DNA of 64,000 bases, from NCBI GenBank assembly GCA_963851215.1, contig CAWKOG010000020.1, positions 434,001 through 498,000 of the forward strand, in the 5' to 3' direction. How positions within the stretch are numbered: position 1 is the first letter of the stretch; each line of letters begins with the position of its first letter. Both the position numbers and the translations under genes were made by a program. Origin of the DNA: DATKFM01 sp963851215 (GTDB lineage: Bacteria > Pseudomonadota > Alphaproteobacteria > Dongiales > Dongiaceae). Below the pieces are notes generated by a model. The model was not told where the DNA came from. It did not search any database and worked only from the letters and a program-made list of their open reading frames with translations. Below are positions 52,784 through 63,154 of the stretch, one piece after another.

Positions 52784-52856
52784 ACCAAGTCTCTCCGCGA
52801 TATCCATTCCCCCTCAAGGGGGGAGAGTCGATAGCTAGTTGTCGAGTTCAGCAGAT

Positions 52857-54266
<1,410 letters not shown>

Positions 54267-54305
54267 TATGTTGATGCCACACATCGGAAGAATGGGGCTC
54301 GCCAA

Positions 54306-54992
54306 GTGACCTATGTGGATTGGATTGTCGTCGCCATCATCGTGCTGTCGGCCGGCCTGGCCTGGATGCGCGGATTTGTCCGCGAATTGCTGTCGATCGG
54401 CGGTTGGATAGCCGCCGGCGTCGCGACTCTGTTTGGCCTGCCGCTGGCAAGGCCGCTCGCGAATGAGAAGATCCCCGATCCGCTGTTCGCCGACATCGCG
54501 GCGGGCGTTGTCATTTTCGTGGTCACGTTGATTGTCTGCTCGATCATCGGCCACTTCATATCGAAGCGGGTCCAGGGCAGCATGCTGGGTCCGGTGGACC
54601 GCTCGCTGGGCCTGCTGTTCGGCTTGGTCCGTGGCGCGCTGGTGGTCTCCGCGCTGGCGCTCGGCATCGACTATTTCTGGCCGCCGCCCACTTTGCCGCC
54701 GCCCGAGGTCGCCAATGCCATGACGCTGCCCATGGCGAGCAAGGGTGCCAACCTGCTGCGGTCGCTCATACCGGCATCCCTCTTGGGCAAGGCTGAGGAG
54801 AGCGCCGCGGAAGTCGGTGAACAGAGCCAGATGGTTATCTCTGTGGGCCAGGCGACCGGCCTGCTCCCGGAGCAGCTCATGCCTGCCGCAGCGCCGGTCG
54901 GAGCCGGCGAATCCACTGGATCGCCGGAGAATTCCGGGTATAAGGACGCCGAGCGCACGGACTTGAACCGCTTGATCCAAGGAAGCCAATGA
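54306..54992 (+). CDS. cvpA: CvpA family inner membrane protein
   Basis: 228 residues starting with GTG. Four membrane segments: DWIVVAIIVLSAGLAWMRGF with the conserved RGFVRELLSIGGWIAA, LFADIAAGVVIFVVTLIVC, RSLGLLFGLVRGALVVSALAL, then a soluble Pro/Ala/Gln-rich C-terminus. CvpA is a membrane protein linked to envelope stress and named for colicin V production. The cvpA-purF order is widely conserved. Confidence 0.88.
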   Translation: MTYVDWIVVAIIVLSAGLAWMRGFVRELLSIGGWIAAGVATLFGLPLARPLANEKIPDPLFADIAAGVVIFVVTLIVCSIIGHFISKRVQGSMLGPVDRSLGLLFGLVRGALVVSALALGIDYFWPPPTLPPPEVANAMTLPMASKGANLLRSLIPASLLGKAEESAAEVGEQSQMVISVGQATGLLPEQLMPAAAPVGAGESTGSPENSGYKDAERTDLNRLIQGSQ

Positions 54993-55049
54993 CGGAATAC
55001 CGGAACGCCCCTTCCCGGCCGGTTCCCGACTCCGAATTCTGTCCCGACT

Positions 55050-56504
55050 TTGCGCACCAATCCGTTCGATGACGACCACCTTCGCGAGGAATGCGGGGTG
55101 TTCGGCATCTATGGTCATCCGGATTCGGCGGCGCATACGGTGCTGGGGCTGCATGCCCTGCAGCATCGCGGTCAGGAGGCGGCGGGCATCGTCGCGTTCG
55201 ACGGGCGGCAATTCAACGCCCATCGGGCGCTCGGCCATGTCGCCGATAACTTCAACAGCGAGAACATCATCAAGCGCCTCACAGGCCACGCGGCGATCGG
55301 CCATACGCGCTATGCCACCACCGGCGCCACCATCCTGCGCAATGTGCAGCCGCTGTTCGCCGAGCTGGAATTCGGCGGCTTTGCCATCGCCCACAACGGC
55401 AACCTGACGAACACCGAAACCATCCGCCGCGAGCTGGTGAAACGCGGCTCGCTGTTCCAGTCGACCACCGATACCGAAGTCATCACCCACCTGATGGCCA
55501 CCAGCCTGCGCGACAGCCTGATCGATCGGCTGATCGACGCTCTGCATCGCATCGAGGGCGCCTATTCCCTGGTGGCCATCGCGGCCGACATGGTGCTGGG
55601 CGTGCGGGATCCCCTGGGCGTGCGGCCGCTGTCCCTGGGCCGCCTTGGCACCACGAACATCCTGGCGTCGGAGACCTGCGCCTTCGACATCATCGGCGCG
55701 GAATTCGTCCGCGACGTGGAGCCGGGCGAACTGATCGTGCTGGATTCCAGCGGCGTCCATTCGCTGCGGCCGTTCGCGTCGCAACCCTCGCGGTTCTGCA
55801 TCTTCGAACACATCTATTTCGCGCGGCCGGACAGCGTCATGGAAGGCGCCAGCGTCTATGACACGCGCAAGCGGATCGGCGCCGAGCTGGCCAGGGAAGC
55901 GCCCGTTGTCGCCGATGTGGTGATTCCCGTGCCGGATTCCGGCGTGCCGGCGGCCCTGGGCTTCGCCAATGAATCAAAGATCCCGTTCGAGCTCGGCATC
56001 ATCCGCAACCACTATGTCGGCCGCACCTTCATCGAGCCGTCGGACCATATCCGCCATTTCGGCGTGCGGCTGAAGCACAACGCCAACCGCGCCCATGTCA
56101 ACGGCAAGCGGGTGGTGCTGGTGGATGACAGCATCGTGCGCGGCACCACCTCGAAGAAGATCGTCGAGATGATGCGCGGCGCCGGCGCCACGGAGGTGCA
56201 TATGCGCATCTCCAGCCCGCCAACGACCCATTCCTGCTTCTATGGCATCGACACGCCCGAGCGGAAGGAATTGCTAGCCTCGAGCCATAGCGTCGACGAG
56301 ATGGCCAAGCTGATCGGCGTCGACAGCCTCGCCTTCATTTCCATCGACGGACTCTATCGCGCCATGGGCGAGGCCAAGCGCGATTCCCGCCAGCCGCAAT
56401 TCTGCGACGCCTGCTTCACCGGCGAGTATCCGACGTCCCTGACCGACCAGAAGACACCGGCCACGGCGACGACGCAGCTGTCGCTGCTGGCGGAACCGGC
56501 GTAA
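55050..56504 (+). CDS. purF: amidophosphoribosyltransferase
   Basis: 484 residues from TTG 55050. The propeptide HLREE is followed by the glutaminase nucleophile Cys15 (ECGVFGIYGHP). Other motifs: HALQHRGQEAAGI, IGHTRYATTG, and the PRPP loop VVLVDDSIVRGTTSKKIVEMM. First step of purine synthesis. An ATG at 54989 overlaps the cvpA stop (ATGA) but is in another frame; removing one T from GACTTTGCG near 55049 would fuse it to this frame, so a longer N-terminus with an indel is quite possible. Confidence 0.93.
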   Translation: MRTNPFDDDHLREECGVFGIYGHPDSAAHTVLGLHALQHRGQEAAGIVAFDGRQFNAHRALGHVADNFNSENIIKRLTGHAAIGHTRYATTGATILRNVQPLFAELEFGGFAIAHNGNLTNTETIRRELVKRGSLFQSTTDTEVITHLMATSLRDSLIDRLIDALHRIEGAYSLVAIAADMVLGVRDPLGVRPLSLGRLGTTNILASETCAFDIIGAEFVRDVEPGELIVLDSSGVHSLRPFASQPSRFCIFEHIYFARPDSVMEGASVYDTRKRIGAELAREAPVVADVVIPVPDSGVPAALGFANESKIPFELGIIRNHYVGRTFIEPSDHIRHFGVRLKHNANRAHVNGKRVVLVDDSIVRGTTSKKIVEMMRGAGATEVHMRISSPPTTHSCFYGIDTPERKELLASSHSVDEMAKLIGVDSLAFISIDGLYRAMGEAKRDSRQPQFCDACFTGEYPTSLTDQKTPATATTQLSLLAEPA

Positions 56505-56575
56505 TTGCAAATCTCGGCCTGCGTTATGCAGCCTGTTGTCGTCAGGTCTTCACTGCTGCGAACTACCCTACAAAT

Positions 56576-56786
56576 CCCCTCTCCCCCTCGAGGGAGAGGG
56601 GCAGGGGTGAGGGGGTCGGCGCCGATAGGCGCCAGCAAGGGTTTTGATACAAGCGTGTCTGGCAGTGGTCACGATGCATTCATTGCCGGACAGCGACCAA
56701 CTGCCTTCCATAAAGAAGTCTTCAGGCGCTGCTGCGCGAAACCCCTCACCCCCTGCCCCCTCTCCCTCAAGGGGAGAGGGGAGTCA
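56576..56786. repeat. opposed GC-rich repeat module before the SDR gene
   Basis: CCCCTCTCCCCCTCGAGGGA (56577-56596) with GGGTGAGGGGGTCGGCGCC, and inverted AACCCCTCACCCCCTGCC with CTCCCTCAAGGGGAGAGGGG. The right end of the module runs up to the SDR start codon, so its GGGGAGAGGGG serves as the gene's ribosome-binding site. Bases between the motifs show nothing else. Confidence 0.7.
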
Positions 56787-57523
56787 TGTTTCACATGCTC
56801 TCTGATCAAAATGAGACTAAGCGCCTCGCGGGGCGCATTGCCCTGATCACCGGGGCGTCGCGCGGCATCGGCGCGGCCGTGGCGCGGCGTTTCGCGCAAG
56901 AGGGAGCCGAACTGGTGCTGGTGGCGCGCACCGTGGGCGGCCTTGAGGAAACCGACGATGCCGTGCGCGCCGCCGGCAGCAAGGCGACGCTGGTGCCGCT
57001 GGACCTCCGGGATTTCGAGGCCATCGACCGGCTCGGCGCGTCCCTGCATGAGCGGTTCAAGCGGTTGGATGTGCTGGTCGGCAATGCGGCGATGCTCGGC
57101 AGCCTGTCGCCCGTGCATCACATCGCGCCCAGGGATTGGCAGCAGACGATCGAACTCAATCTGACCGCCAACTGGCGGCTGATCCGCAGCCTGGATCCGC
57201 TGCTGCGGCAGTCCGCCAGCGGACGCGCGATTTTCGTGACCGCCGATGTGGGGCATCTGCCGAAGCCGTTCTGGGGCGCCTATGCCGCCAGCAAGGCGGG
57301 CCTGGAAACGCTGGTGCGCATGTATGCGGCGGAGATCGCGCCGACATCGACTCTGCGCGTCAATTTGATCGATCCCGGCCGCGTCGGGACGGCCCTGCGC
57401 AGCCGCGCCTATCCCGGCGAGAAGCGCGAGAACCTGCCGCAGCCGGATGATGTTACCGAGCATTTCGTCCGGCTGGCGGAGCCCGGTTGCGACGAACAGG
57501 GCGCGCTGGTGGCGATCGGATGA
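56786..57523 (+). CDS. SDR family oxidoreductase
   Basis: 245 residues. Rossmann motif ALITGASRGIGAAVARRFA, LVGNAAMLG (NAG-like), and the catalytic Tyr-x-x-x-Lys in WGAYAASKAGLETL; FVTADVG supplies a Thr in place of the usual Ser, a notable variation. It often follows purF in alphaproteobacteria. The start (56786, or 56798) uses the repeat-derived GGGGAGAGGGG site. Its stop overlaps the next start (ATGA). Substrate unknown. Confidence 0.85.
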   Translation: MFHMLSDQNETKRLAGRIALITGASRGIGAAVARRFAQEGAELVLVARTVGGLEETDDAVRAAGSKATLVPLDLRDFEAIDRLGASLHERFKRLDVLVGNAAMLGSLSPVHHIAPRDWQQTIELNLTANWRLIRSLDPLLRQSASGRAIFVTADVGHLPKPFWGAYAASKAGLETLVRMYAAEIAPTSTLRVNLIDPGRVGTALRSRAYPGEKRENLPQPDDVTEHFVRLAEPGCDEQGALVAIG

Positions 57524-58107
57524 CGAGCGCCGCAAACAAGACCGCCCCCGCCGAACTGGAGACGCCGCGCCTTCACCTGCGCGCCTGGACCGACGACGAC
57601 CTGCCGGCCTTCGCCGCGATGAATGCCGACCCCGAGGTGATGCGCCATTTCCCCGAGGCGCTGAGCCGCGAGAAGAGCGACCGGCTGGCGAAGCGCATCC
57701 GCGACAACATGACGAAGCATGGCTGGGGCCTTTGGGCCGTCGAAGTGAAGACCGGGCCGAAATTTGCCGGCTTTGTCGGCCTCGCGATTCCGTCATTCAA
57801 GGCGTCGTTCATGCCGGCGGTCGAAGTTGGCTGGCGGTTGTCGCGGGACTGCTGGGGCCGCGGCTTTGCCACCGAAGGCGCACAGGCCGCGGTCGCGTTT
57901 GCCTTCGGGCGGTTGAATCTCGGGGAACTCGTGTCATTCACCGTAACCGCCAACGAACGTTCCCGCGCCGTCATGGAGCGGCTGGGCATGTCGCACAAGC
58001 CGGCCGACGATTTCGATCATCCGCTGATTGCCGCAGGATCGCCGCTGCGCCGCCATGTGCTCTACCGCCTGACGCAGAAGCGCTGGCGGGTGAACTTGCC
58101 GAAGTAG
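57520..58107 (+). CDS. GNAT family N-acetyltransferase (RimJ/RimL-like)
   Basis: 195 residues. LETPRLHLRAWTDDDLPAF and DPEVMRHFPEALS are the RimJ/RimL-type start; VGWRLSRDCWGRGFATEGAQ contains the acetyl-CoA-binding R/QxxGxG/A-like segment, and ANERSRAVMERLGM completes motif B. It would acetylate an amine or a protein N-terminus. Its ATG overlaps the SDR stop. Confidence 0.88.
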   Translation: MTSAANKTAPAELETPRLHLRAWTDDDLPAFAAMNADPEVMRHFPEALSREKSDRLAKRIRDNMTKHGWGLWAVEVKTGPKFAGFVGLAIPSFKASFMPAVEVGWRLSRDCWGRGFATEGAQAAVAFAFGRLNLGELVSFTVTANERSRAVMERLGMSHKPADDFDHPLIAAGSPLRRHVLYRLTQKRWRVNLPK

Positions 58108-58144
58108 CGCACAGCGCGAAACATCCAAAAGATCGCGACTGAGA

Positions 58145-59515
58145 TTAGTCGTCGCCCTTGTCGAACGGATTCTTGCCCTTGCGCAGATTGAAGCGGATGG
58201 GAATGCCGGGCAACCGGAAGCGCTTGCGCATGCCGCCGATCAGATAGCGCTCATAGGCTTCGGGCAGATCCGTCGGCTTGCTGGCGAACAGCGAGAATGT
58301 CGGCGGACGAGTCTTTACTTGCGTCATGTAGCGGATCTTCAGGCGGCGGCCGTCCACCAGCGGCGGCGGATTGGCCTCCAGCATGGCGCCGAGCCAGCGG
58401 TTCAGTTCCGCCGTGGGAATGCGGCGGTTCCACGCCTTGTACGACTCAAGCGCCGCATCAAGCAGCTTCGACAGATTCTGCCCGGTGCGCGCGGAGACCG
58501 TGATCACAGGCAGGTCCTTCACCTGGGGCAGGGAGAATTCGACGCGCCGATTCAGCATTTTCAGCGCGTCTACCTTGTCCTCGACGCTGTCCCATTTGTT
58601 GGCAGCGATGAGGAGGACGCGGCCTTCGTCGTGGACCATGCGGGCGATCTGCAGGTCCTGCTTTTCCAGCTTGTCGTTGGCGTCCAGCACCAGGATCGCC
58701 ACATGGGCAAAGCGGACGGCGCGCAGCGTATCGGCGACCGACAGCTTCTCCAGCTTCTCCGTGACATTGGCGCGGCGGCGCATGCCGGCGGTATCGATCA
58801 GCCGCAGGCGCCGGCCGCGATATTCCCATTCGATGGCAATGGCGTCGCGGGTGATGCCGGGCTCCGGGCCGGTGAGCAGCCGGTCCTCGCCGATCAGCCG
58901 GTTGATCAGCGTCGATTTGCCGACATTGGGCCGGCCGACGATGGCGAGCTGGATCGGGCCGGTCTCCGCTTCTTCGTCTTCACCTGCGCCGGCGACTTCC
59001 TCAGCCTCGGCAACCGCGGGTTCGCGTAGATGGGCCGCGACTCCGTCATAGAGTTCGCCGAATCCCTCGCCATGTTCGGCGGAGATGGCGATGGGTTCGC
59101 CCAGGCCGAGGCCATAGGCTTCGGCAATGCCGGCGGCGCCAGGCTTGCCCTCGCTCTTGTTGGCGAGCAGCAGCAGCGGCCGGCTCTGCTTGCGCAGCCA
59201 GCGGGCGAAGCTCTGATCCGCCGGCGTCACGCCTTCGCGGGCATCGATGACGAACAGTATGAGATCGGCGTCCTGCGCCGCCCGCTCCGTTTGCGTGCGC
59301 ATGCGCGCGGCAAGGCTGGCATCGCGCACATCCTCGAAGCCGGCGGTGTCGATCACCTCGAAACGGAGATCGCCGAGCTTTCCCTTGCCGATCCGCCGGT
59401 CGCGGGTGACGCCCGGCCTGTCGTCGACCAGCGCCAGCTTCTGTCCCACCAGGCGGTTGAACAGCGTGGATTTGCCGACATTGGGACGGCCGACGATGGC
59501 GACGGTGAAGGTCAT
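58145..59515 (-). CDS. der: ribosome-associated GTPase Der (EngA)
   Basis: 456 residues with two tandem GTPase domains. First: VAIVGRPNVGKSTLFNR, VTRDR, DTAGF, NKSEG. Second: LAIVGRPNVGKSTLINR, ITRDAI, DTAGMR, NKWDS. The C-terminal KH-like domain follows (RIPTAELNRWLGAML ... YERYLIGGMRKRFRLPGIPIR). Needed for 50S subunit assembly. The ATG at 59515 starts directly at the G1 strand. Downstream of bamB, the conserved order. Confidence 0.95.
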   Translation of the reverse strand: MTFTVAIVGRPNVGKSTLFNRLVGQKLALVDDRPGVTRDRRIGKGKLGDLRFEVIDTAGFEDVRDASLAARMRTQTERAAQDADLILFVIDAREGVTPADQSFARWLRKQSRPLLLLANKSEGKPGAAGIAEAYGLGLGEPIAISAEHGEGFGELYDGVAAHLREPAVAEAEEVAGAGEDEEAETGPIQLAIVGRPNVGKSTLINRLIGEDRLLTGPEPGITRDAIAIEWEYRGRRLRLIDTAGMRRRANVTEKLEKLSVADTLRAVRFAHVAILVLDANDKLEKQDLQIARMVHDEGRVLLIAANKWDSVEDKVDALKMLNRRVEFSLPQVKDLPVITVSARTGQNLSKLLDAALESYKAWNRRIPTAELNRWLGAMLEANPPPLVDGRRLKIRYMTQVKTRPPTFSLFASKPTDLPEAYERYLIGGMRKRFRLPGIPIRFNLRKGKNPFDKGDD

Positions 59516-59572
59516 GATTTCTCGCCGGTGCCGGGGACGCGGCACCGAAAGCGGCGCCGCGGACGGCGGTTT

Positions 59573-60895
59573 CTAACGCAGCGCCGTCAGCACGGCATCG
59601 TCGGACAGGATGTAAACCGTGTTGTTGGCGACCACCGGCGGCACGTAGGTCTTCGATCGCAGAGTCATGCGGCCGAGAATTTCGCCGGTGTAAGGCGACA
59701 CGGAGAAAGCCTCGCCATTAGACCCAGTGACGATCAGCCGATCGCCGACAAGGGCCGGGCCGGACCACTGGATCACGCCCTCGCTGTCCTCTTCGTCGAC
59801 GAAGCGCGGCAATCCCTGGATCCAGCGCACGCGGCCGTCGTCGCGCGTCAGGCAGACGAGTTCGGAATCCGTGGTCATGACATAGATGAAGTCGCCGGCG
59901 ACCCAGGGGGTCTGATTGCTGCCGATGCTGACGGTCCAGAGGCGGCCGCCGCGATTGATATCGAAGGCCGCCATGTTGCCGCTGTTGCTGACCGCGAAGA
60001 GCTGGCCGCGGTCCGCGACGGGCATGCCGCGGATATCGGCCAGCGTGGCGATCGCATCGCCGCGCGCGATACCGGCCAAATTGTCGCCCCAGAGCACGCG
60101 GCCGGTCTCGGCCTTGAGGGCGACGATTTCGCCTGACGTAAATCCGGCGATCACGGTGTCGCCGAAGACGGCGGGTGCGGCGCCGCCAAGCAGGCCCGCA
60201 TCTTCGATCACGCCGGAGAACGACCAGAGGCGGCGGCCATCATCGGCCGCGAGGGCGAACATCTGATTGTCGACGGTGACGGCAAAAACACGGCCGCCGC
60301 TGGCGGTCGGCGGCGTGCGCATCGGCGCCGGCAACTGCGAGCGCCAGAGCTCGGCGCCGGAATTGGGATCGAGCGCGAAGACCAGGCCGAACGGCGTGGT
60401 GACGAACAGGCGCCCCTCGTCATAGGCGAGGCCGCCGCCGAACAGGCCGTCGCGCTCTTCATCCGGCGTAAGGTCGACCCGCCAGGTCTCGCCGCCGCCG
60501 CCGGCATCCCGGGCGCTGACGGTGGAGCCGGCATCCATGGCGAAGAGCTTGCTGTCGGCGATGATCGGCTGCGCCATGACGACGGACTCGCTGCCGGCCG
60601 CGGAACCGACATCGGCGGTCCAGGCCACGCTGAGCGCCTCGGACGCCGCCAGGTGGTACATCGCGTGGGTCGAGTAGCCGCCGCTTTGCGGCCAGGCGGT
60701 GTTGGCGTAGGGCTCCGGCAGGCGCACCCGCAGGTCGGAGATGTCGGAGTCCGGCACCAGACTGCGGTTGAGCTTCATCACGGAGATGCGCTCGCCCGGC
60801 AACGGCGGCCCCTCGTCTTCGCCGAAGAAGGTATCGCAAGCGGTCAACGGCAGCAGCGCCAGCATCAACGCCGCGAATTGGAACGATAGCCGCAT
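59573..60895 (-). CDS. bamB: outer membrane protein assembly factor BamB
   Basis: 440 residues. Lipoprotein signal ALMLALLPLTACD (lipobox LTAC) and an eight-bladed PQQ-type beta-propeller, with repeats such as VFALDPNSGAELWRSQL, MFALAADDGRRLWSFSG and VALKAETGRVLWGDNL. It scaffolds the BamA complex that inserts outer membrane proteins. It sits between the TPR protein gene and der, the same order as yfgM-bamB-der of E. coli. Confidence 0.92.
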   Translation of the reverse strand: MRLSFQFAALMLALLPLTACDTFFGEDEGPPLPGERISVMKLNRSLVPDSDISDLRVRLPEPYANTAWPQSGGYSTHAMYHLAASEALSVAWTADVGSAAGSESVVMAQPIIADSKLFAMDAGSTVSARDAGGGGETWRVDLTPDEERDGLFGGGLAYDEGRLFVTTPFGLVFALDPNSGAELWRSQLPAPMRTPPTASGGRVFAVTVDNQMFALAADDGRRLWSFSGVIEDAGLLGGAAPAVFGDTVIAGFTSGEIVALKAETGRVLWGDNLAGIARGDAIATLADIRGMPVADRGQLFAVSNSGNMAAFDINRGGRLWTVSIGSNQTPWVAGDFIYVMTTDSELVCLTRDDGRVRWIQGLPRFVDEEDSEGVIQWSGPALVGDRLIVTGSNGEAFSVSPYTGEILGRMTLRSKTYVPPVVANNTVYILSDDAVLTALR

Positions 60896-60902
60896 GGGCG
60901 TT

Positions 60903-61547
60903 CTATTTCTCCTTGAGCGCAGTCAGCATCTCCGCCGCGCGGCCGCGCAGACCCGAAGGCGTCTCCAGATCGTCGGCCAGCTGCGTATAGATTTTGCGCG
61001 CCTGCTCGATATCGCCGGCGCGCTGGGCCGAAAGCGCCAGCAGTTCGAGCGCCGTGAAGCGCCAGGGATTGGGAGCGGCGGTCTTGCTCTCCAGCCGGCG
61101 TTTTATCTCCGCCTGATCGGCAGTGTCGATCAGATGCATGGCCGCCAGCAATGCCGCCGCCTCGCGGAACGGCGCGGGCACGGAGCTGTCGGCTGATATC
61201 GCATCATAGGTGGCGACGGCGCCCGCTTCGTCCTTGGCGGTAATCTGCAGCGCCGCGGCGCGGAAGCGGGCGAGTGCGGCAATGCCGTCGTTGCCCTGGG
61301 CGATGTTGACGAACGCGGCCGTGGCTTTGGCGGCGTCGGGGTCGGCCGTCAGGGCGATGGCATCGAAGAACGCCTGGGCCCGCTGGGCGGCGCGGTGCTC
61401 GCTGTATTTCTGCCAGCCGATATAGCCGCTGGTAGCCAGCAGGATGACAATAGCGACGGCGCCGGCGTAGCCGCCATAGCGACGCCACAGGCGGTGCATA
61501 TTCTCGCGCCTGACTTCGTCATCGACTTCCTGGAAAATATCGGCCAC
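60903..61547 (-). CDS. tetratricopeptide repeat protein (YfgM-like)
   Basis: 214 residues. N-terminal cytosolic segment MADIFQEVDDEVRRENMHRLWRRYGG, one membrane helix (GAVAIVILLATSGYIGWQ) and a periplasmic TPR-type helical domain. This matches the alphaproteobacterial counterpart of YfgM, encoded just before bamB, which helps periplasmic chaperone traffic in E. coli. Seven bases separate it from bamB. Confidence 0.85.
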   Translation of the reverse strand: MADIFQEVDDEVRRENMHRLWRRYGGYAGAVAIVILLATSGYIGWQKYSEHRAAQRAQAFFDAIALTADPDAAKATAAFVNIAQGNDGIAALARFRAAALQITAKDEAGAVATYDAISADSSVPAPFREAAALLAAMHLIDTADQAEIKRRLESKTAAPNPWRFTALELLALSAQRAGDIEQARKIYTQLADDLETPSGLRGRAAEMLTALKEK

Positions 61548-61696
61548 GGCCTGCTCTGCGCTGATATCGTAAAAGCGGCGGTAACATATAGGCGCCCTAA
61601 CGCCTTGGCAAACAAAGCAGCATTAGCCAAATCCGGCTATTGCGGGGCGCGCGAGGTGATGCCATCTTTATCGGGTAGGCACAGCCAATCGTGGTC

Positions 61697-62032
61697 ATGA
61701 CACAGCTGATTCGCATCGCCGATCGTCGTCACGCCGGGCGCCAGACCTATTTCACCCGCCCGGAAATGGATCGGATCCTCAGCCTCTATGGCCGGCGCGT
61801 CGCCCGGGGCGAATGGCGCGATTACGCCCTGGACCTGGCGCCGGGCATGGCGGTGTTTTCGGTGTTCCGGCATAGCCAGGAGAGAGCACTTTTCTCCATC
61901 GCCAAGCGGGCCGAGGGGACGGCGGGCGATGCCCGCTTTTTTTTGTTCAGCGGCCGGGAGCGAATTGCCGGCGGCACGTCCCTGGACGACATCCTCGCCT
62001 ACTTCGACGCCCGCTTGTACCGCTTCCCATAG
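61697..62032 (+). CDS. DUF2794 family protein
   Basis: 111 residues: YFTRPEMDRILSLYGRRVARGEWRDYALD, LAPGMAVFSVFRHSQERALFSIAKR, and a C-terminal DDILAYFDARLYRF. This is the alphaproteobacterial DUF2794 family, of unknown function. The ATG at 61697 is preferred over GTG 61691. It is divergent from the TPR-bamB-der operon. Confidence 0.88.
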   Translation: MTQLIRIADRRHAGRQTYFTRPEMDRILSLYGRRVARGEWRDYALDLAPGMAVFSVFRHSQERALFSIAKRAEGTAGDARFFLFSGRERIAGGTSLDDILAYFDARLYRFP

Positions 62033-62252
62033 GCGCGAATCGGTCGAATTCGGGGAGGCTCTAAAGCCTGCTGGCCGAGCATATGTTCCGTAAATGTTCT
62101 TGATTTCTGGCTTATCCCCACCTATATCACCGACTAATCCACAAGAATCTTGCCCCGGGAGGTTTTGAGCGTCGGTTGATGCTTGAAAAGCTATATATCG
62201 TGGGTTCATATTTTTGAGACACAAAATATACGAACCAAGACGGGGTGAAGCG

Positions 62253-62615
62253 ATGTCGACGGGATGGACAGAGGAAAGGATCAGCGTTCTGCAGAAGCTC
62301 TGGCTGCAAGGCCAGACCGCCAGCCAGATCGCCGAACAGCTAGGCGGCGGCGTGACCCGCAATGCCGTCATCGGCAAGGCCCACCGCCTGGGGCTGTCGG
62401 GACGGCCGGCGCCGACCCGGGAGATCAAGGCCGAGCCGGAGGCGCCGCGGCGTCCCCTGGTCACCGGCCCGTCGGGCCGGGCCTGCATGTGGCCGGTCGG
62501 CGATCCCAAGAGCACGGATTTCCACTTCTGCAACGAGCCGACGGAAGCCGGGAAGCCCTATTGCTCCCGCCACTGCACCTTGGCGTATCACCGCAAGAGC
62601 GAAGAAGCGGCCTAA
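62253..62615 (+). CDS. gcrA: GcrA family cell cycle regulator
   Basis: 120 residues. N-terminal TGWTEERISVLQKLWLQGQTASQIAEQL and TRNAVIGKAHRLGLSGR form the DNA-binding domain; the C-terminal part FCNEPTEAGKPYCSRHCTLAY is the sigma70-interacting region with its Cys/His cluster. GcrA recruits sigma70 RNA polymerase to promoters with methylated GANTC sites, with CcrM as partner in Caulobacter. The start at 62253 has a GGTGAAG site. Two GANTC sites lie upstream (62037-62041 and 62145-62149). Confidence 0.95.
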   Translation: MSTGWTEERISVLQKLWLQGQTASQIAEQLGGGVTRNAVIGKAHRLGLSGRPAPTREIKAEPEAPRRPLVTGPSGRACMWPVGDPKSTDFHFCNEPTEAGKPYCSRHCTLAYHRKSEEAA

Positions 62616-62639
62616 CCGCTCCAGCCTATCGCCAACAGT

Positions 62640-62679
62640 AAGGCCCCTTCCCTGCCGGGATGGGGCCTTTGTTGTTTTT
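62640..62679 (+). terminator. Rho-independent terminator after gcrA
   Basis: Stem AAGGCCCC (62640-62647) and GGGGCCTT (62662-62669) with a 14-base loop, followed by TGTTGTTTTT. It starts 24 bases after the gcrA stop. Confidence 0.85.
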
Positions 62680-62781
62680 GCCGCCATTGTCCAGACTGCC
62701 AATGTCCAAATTGCTGATGGCCGGGCGTCATTGTGTCGGCGGCGCATGATGCCCGCCCATGAACCGGGACGGAGACTGACA

Positions 62782-63135
62782 ATGGAATACATGCTGATGC
62801 TCTATGTGAACGAAGGCGGCTGGTCGAAACTGACGGATGCCCAGAAGGAACAGGGGGCGGCGGCCTACACCGCCTATTCAGAGGCGCTGAAGAAGGCTGG
62901 AGCGCTGCGCGGCGGACAGCGGCTGAAGGGAAGTTCCGCCGCGACCACCGTGCGCGTCGCCAACGGCAAACCGCAGGTACTGGACGGCCCGTACGCCGAC
63001 TCGAAAGAACAGGTTGGCGGCTACTTCATCATCGACGTGCCGGACCTGGATTCGGCGATCTCCTGGGCGGCCCGCTGCCCGGCGGCCAGTCACGGCGTGG
63101 TCGAGTTGCGTCCGTTCATGCCGATGTCCATGTGA
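62782..63135 (+). CDS. YCII-related (DGPF-type) protein
   Basis: 117 residues: MEYMLMLYVNEGGWSKL, AYSEALKKAGALRGGQRL, and VLDGPYADSKEQVGGYFIIDV, where DGPYAD is the hallmark of the DGPF/YCII family; a C-terminal VELRPFMPM ends it. It is paired with an ECF sigma gene 19 bases downstream, an association reported for the ECF42 group. A GGAG site precedes the ATG. The biochemical role is unknown. Confidence 0.88.
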   Translation: MEYMLMLYVNEGGWSKLTDAQKEQGAAAYTAYSEALKKAGALRGGQRLKGSSAATTVRVANGKPQVLDGPYADSKEQVGGYFIIDVPDLDSAISWAARCPAASHGVVELRPFMPMSM

Positions 63136-63154
63136 CCTGCCGGAAGGCGCGTGC

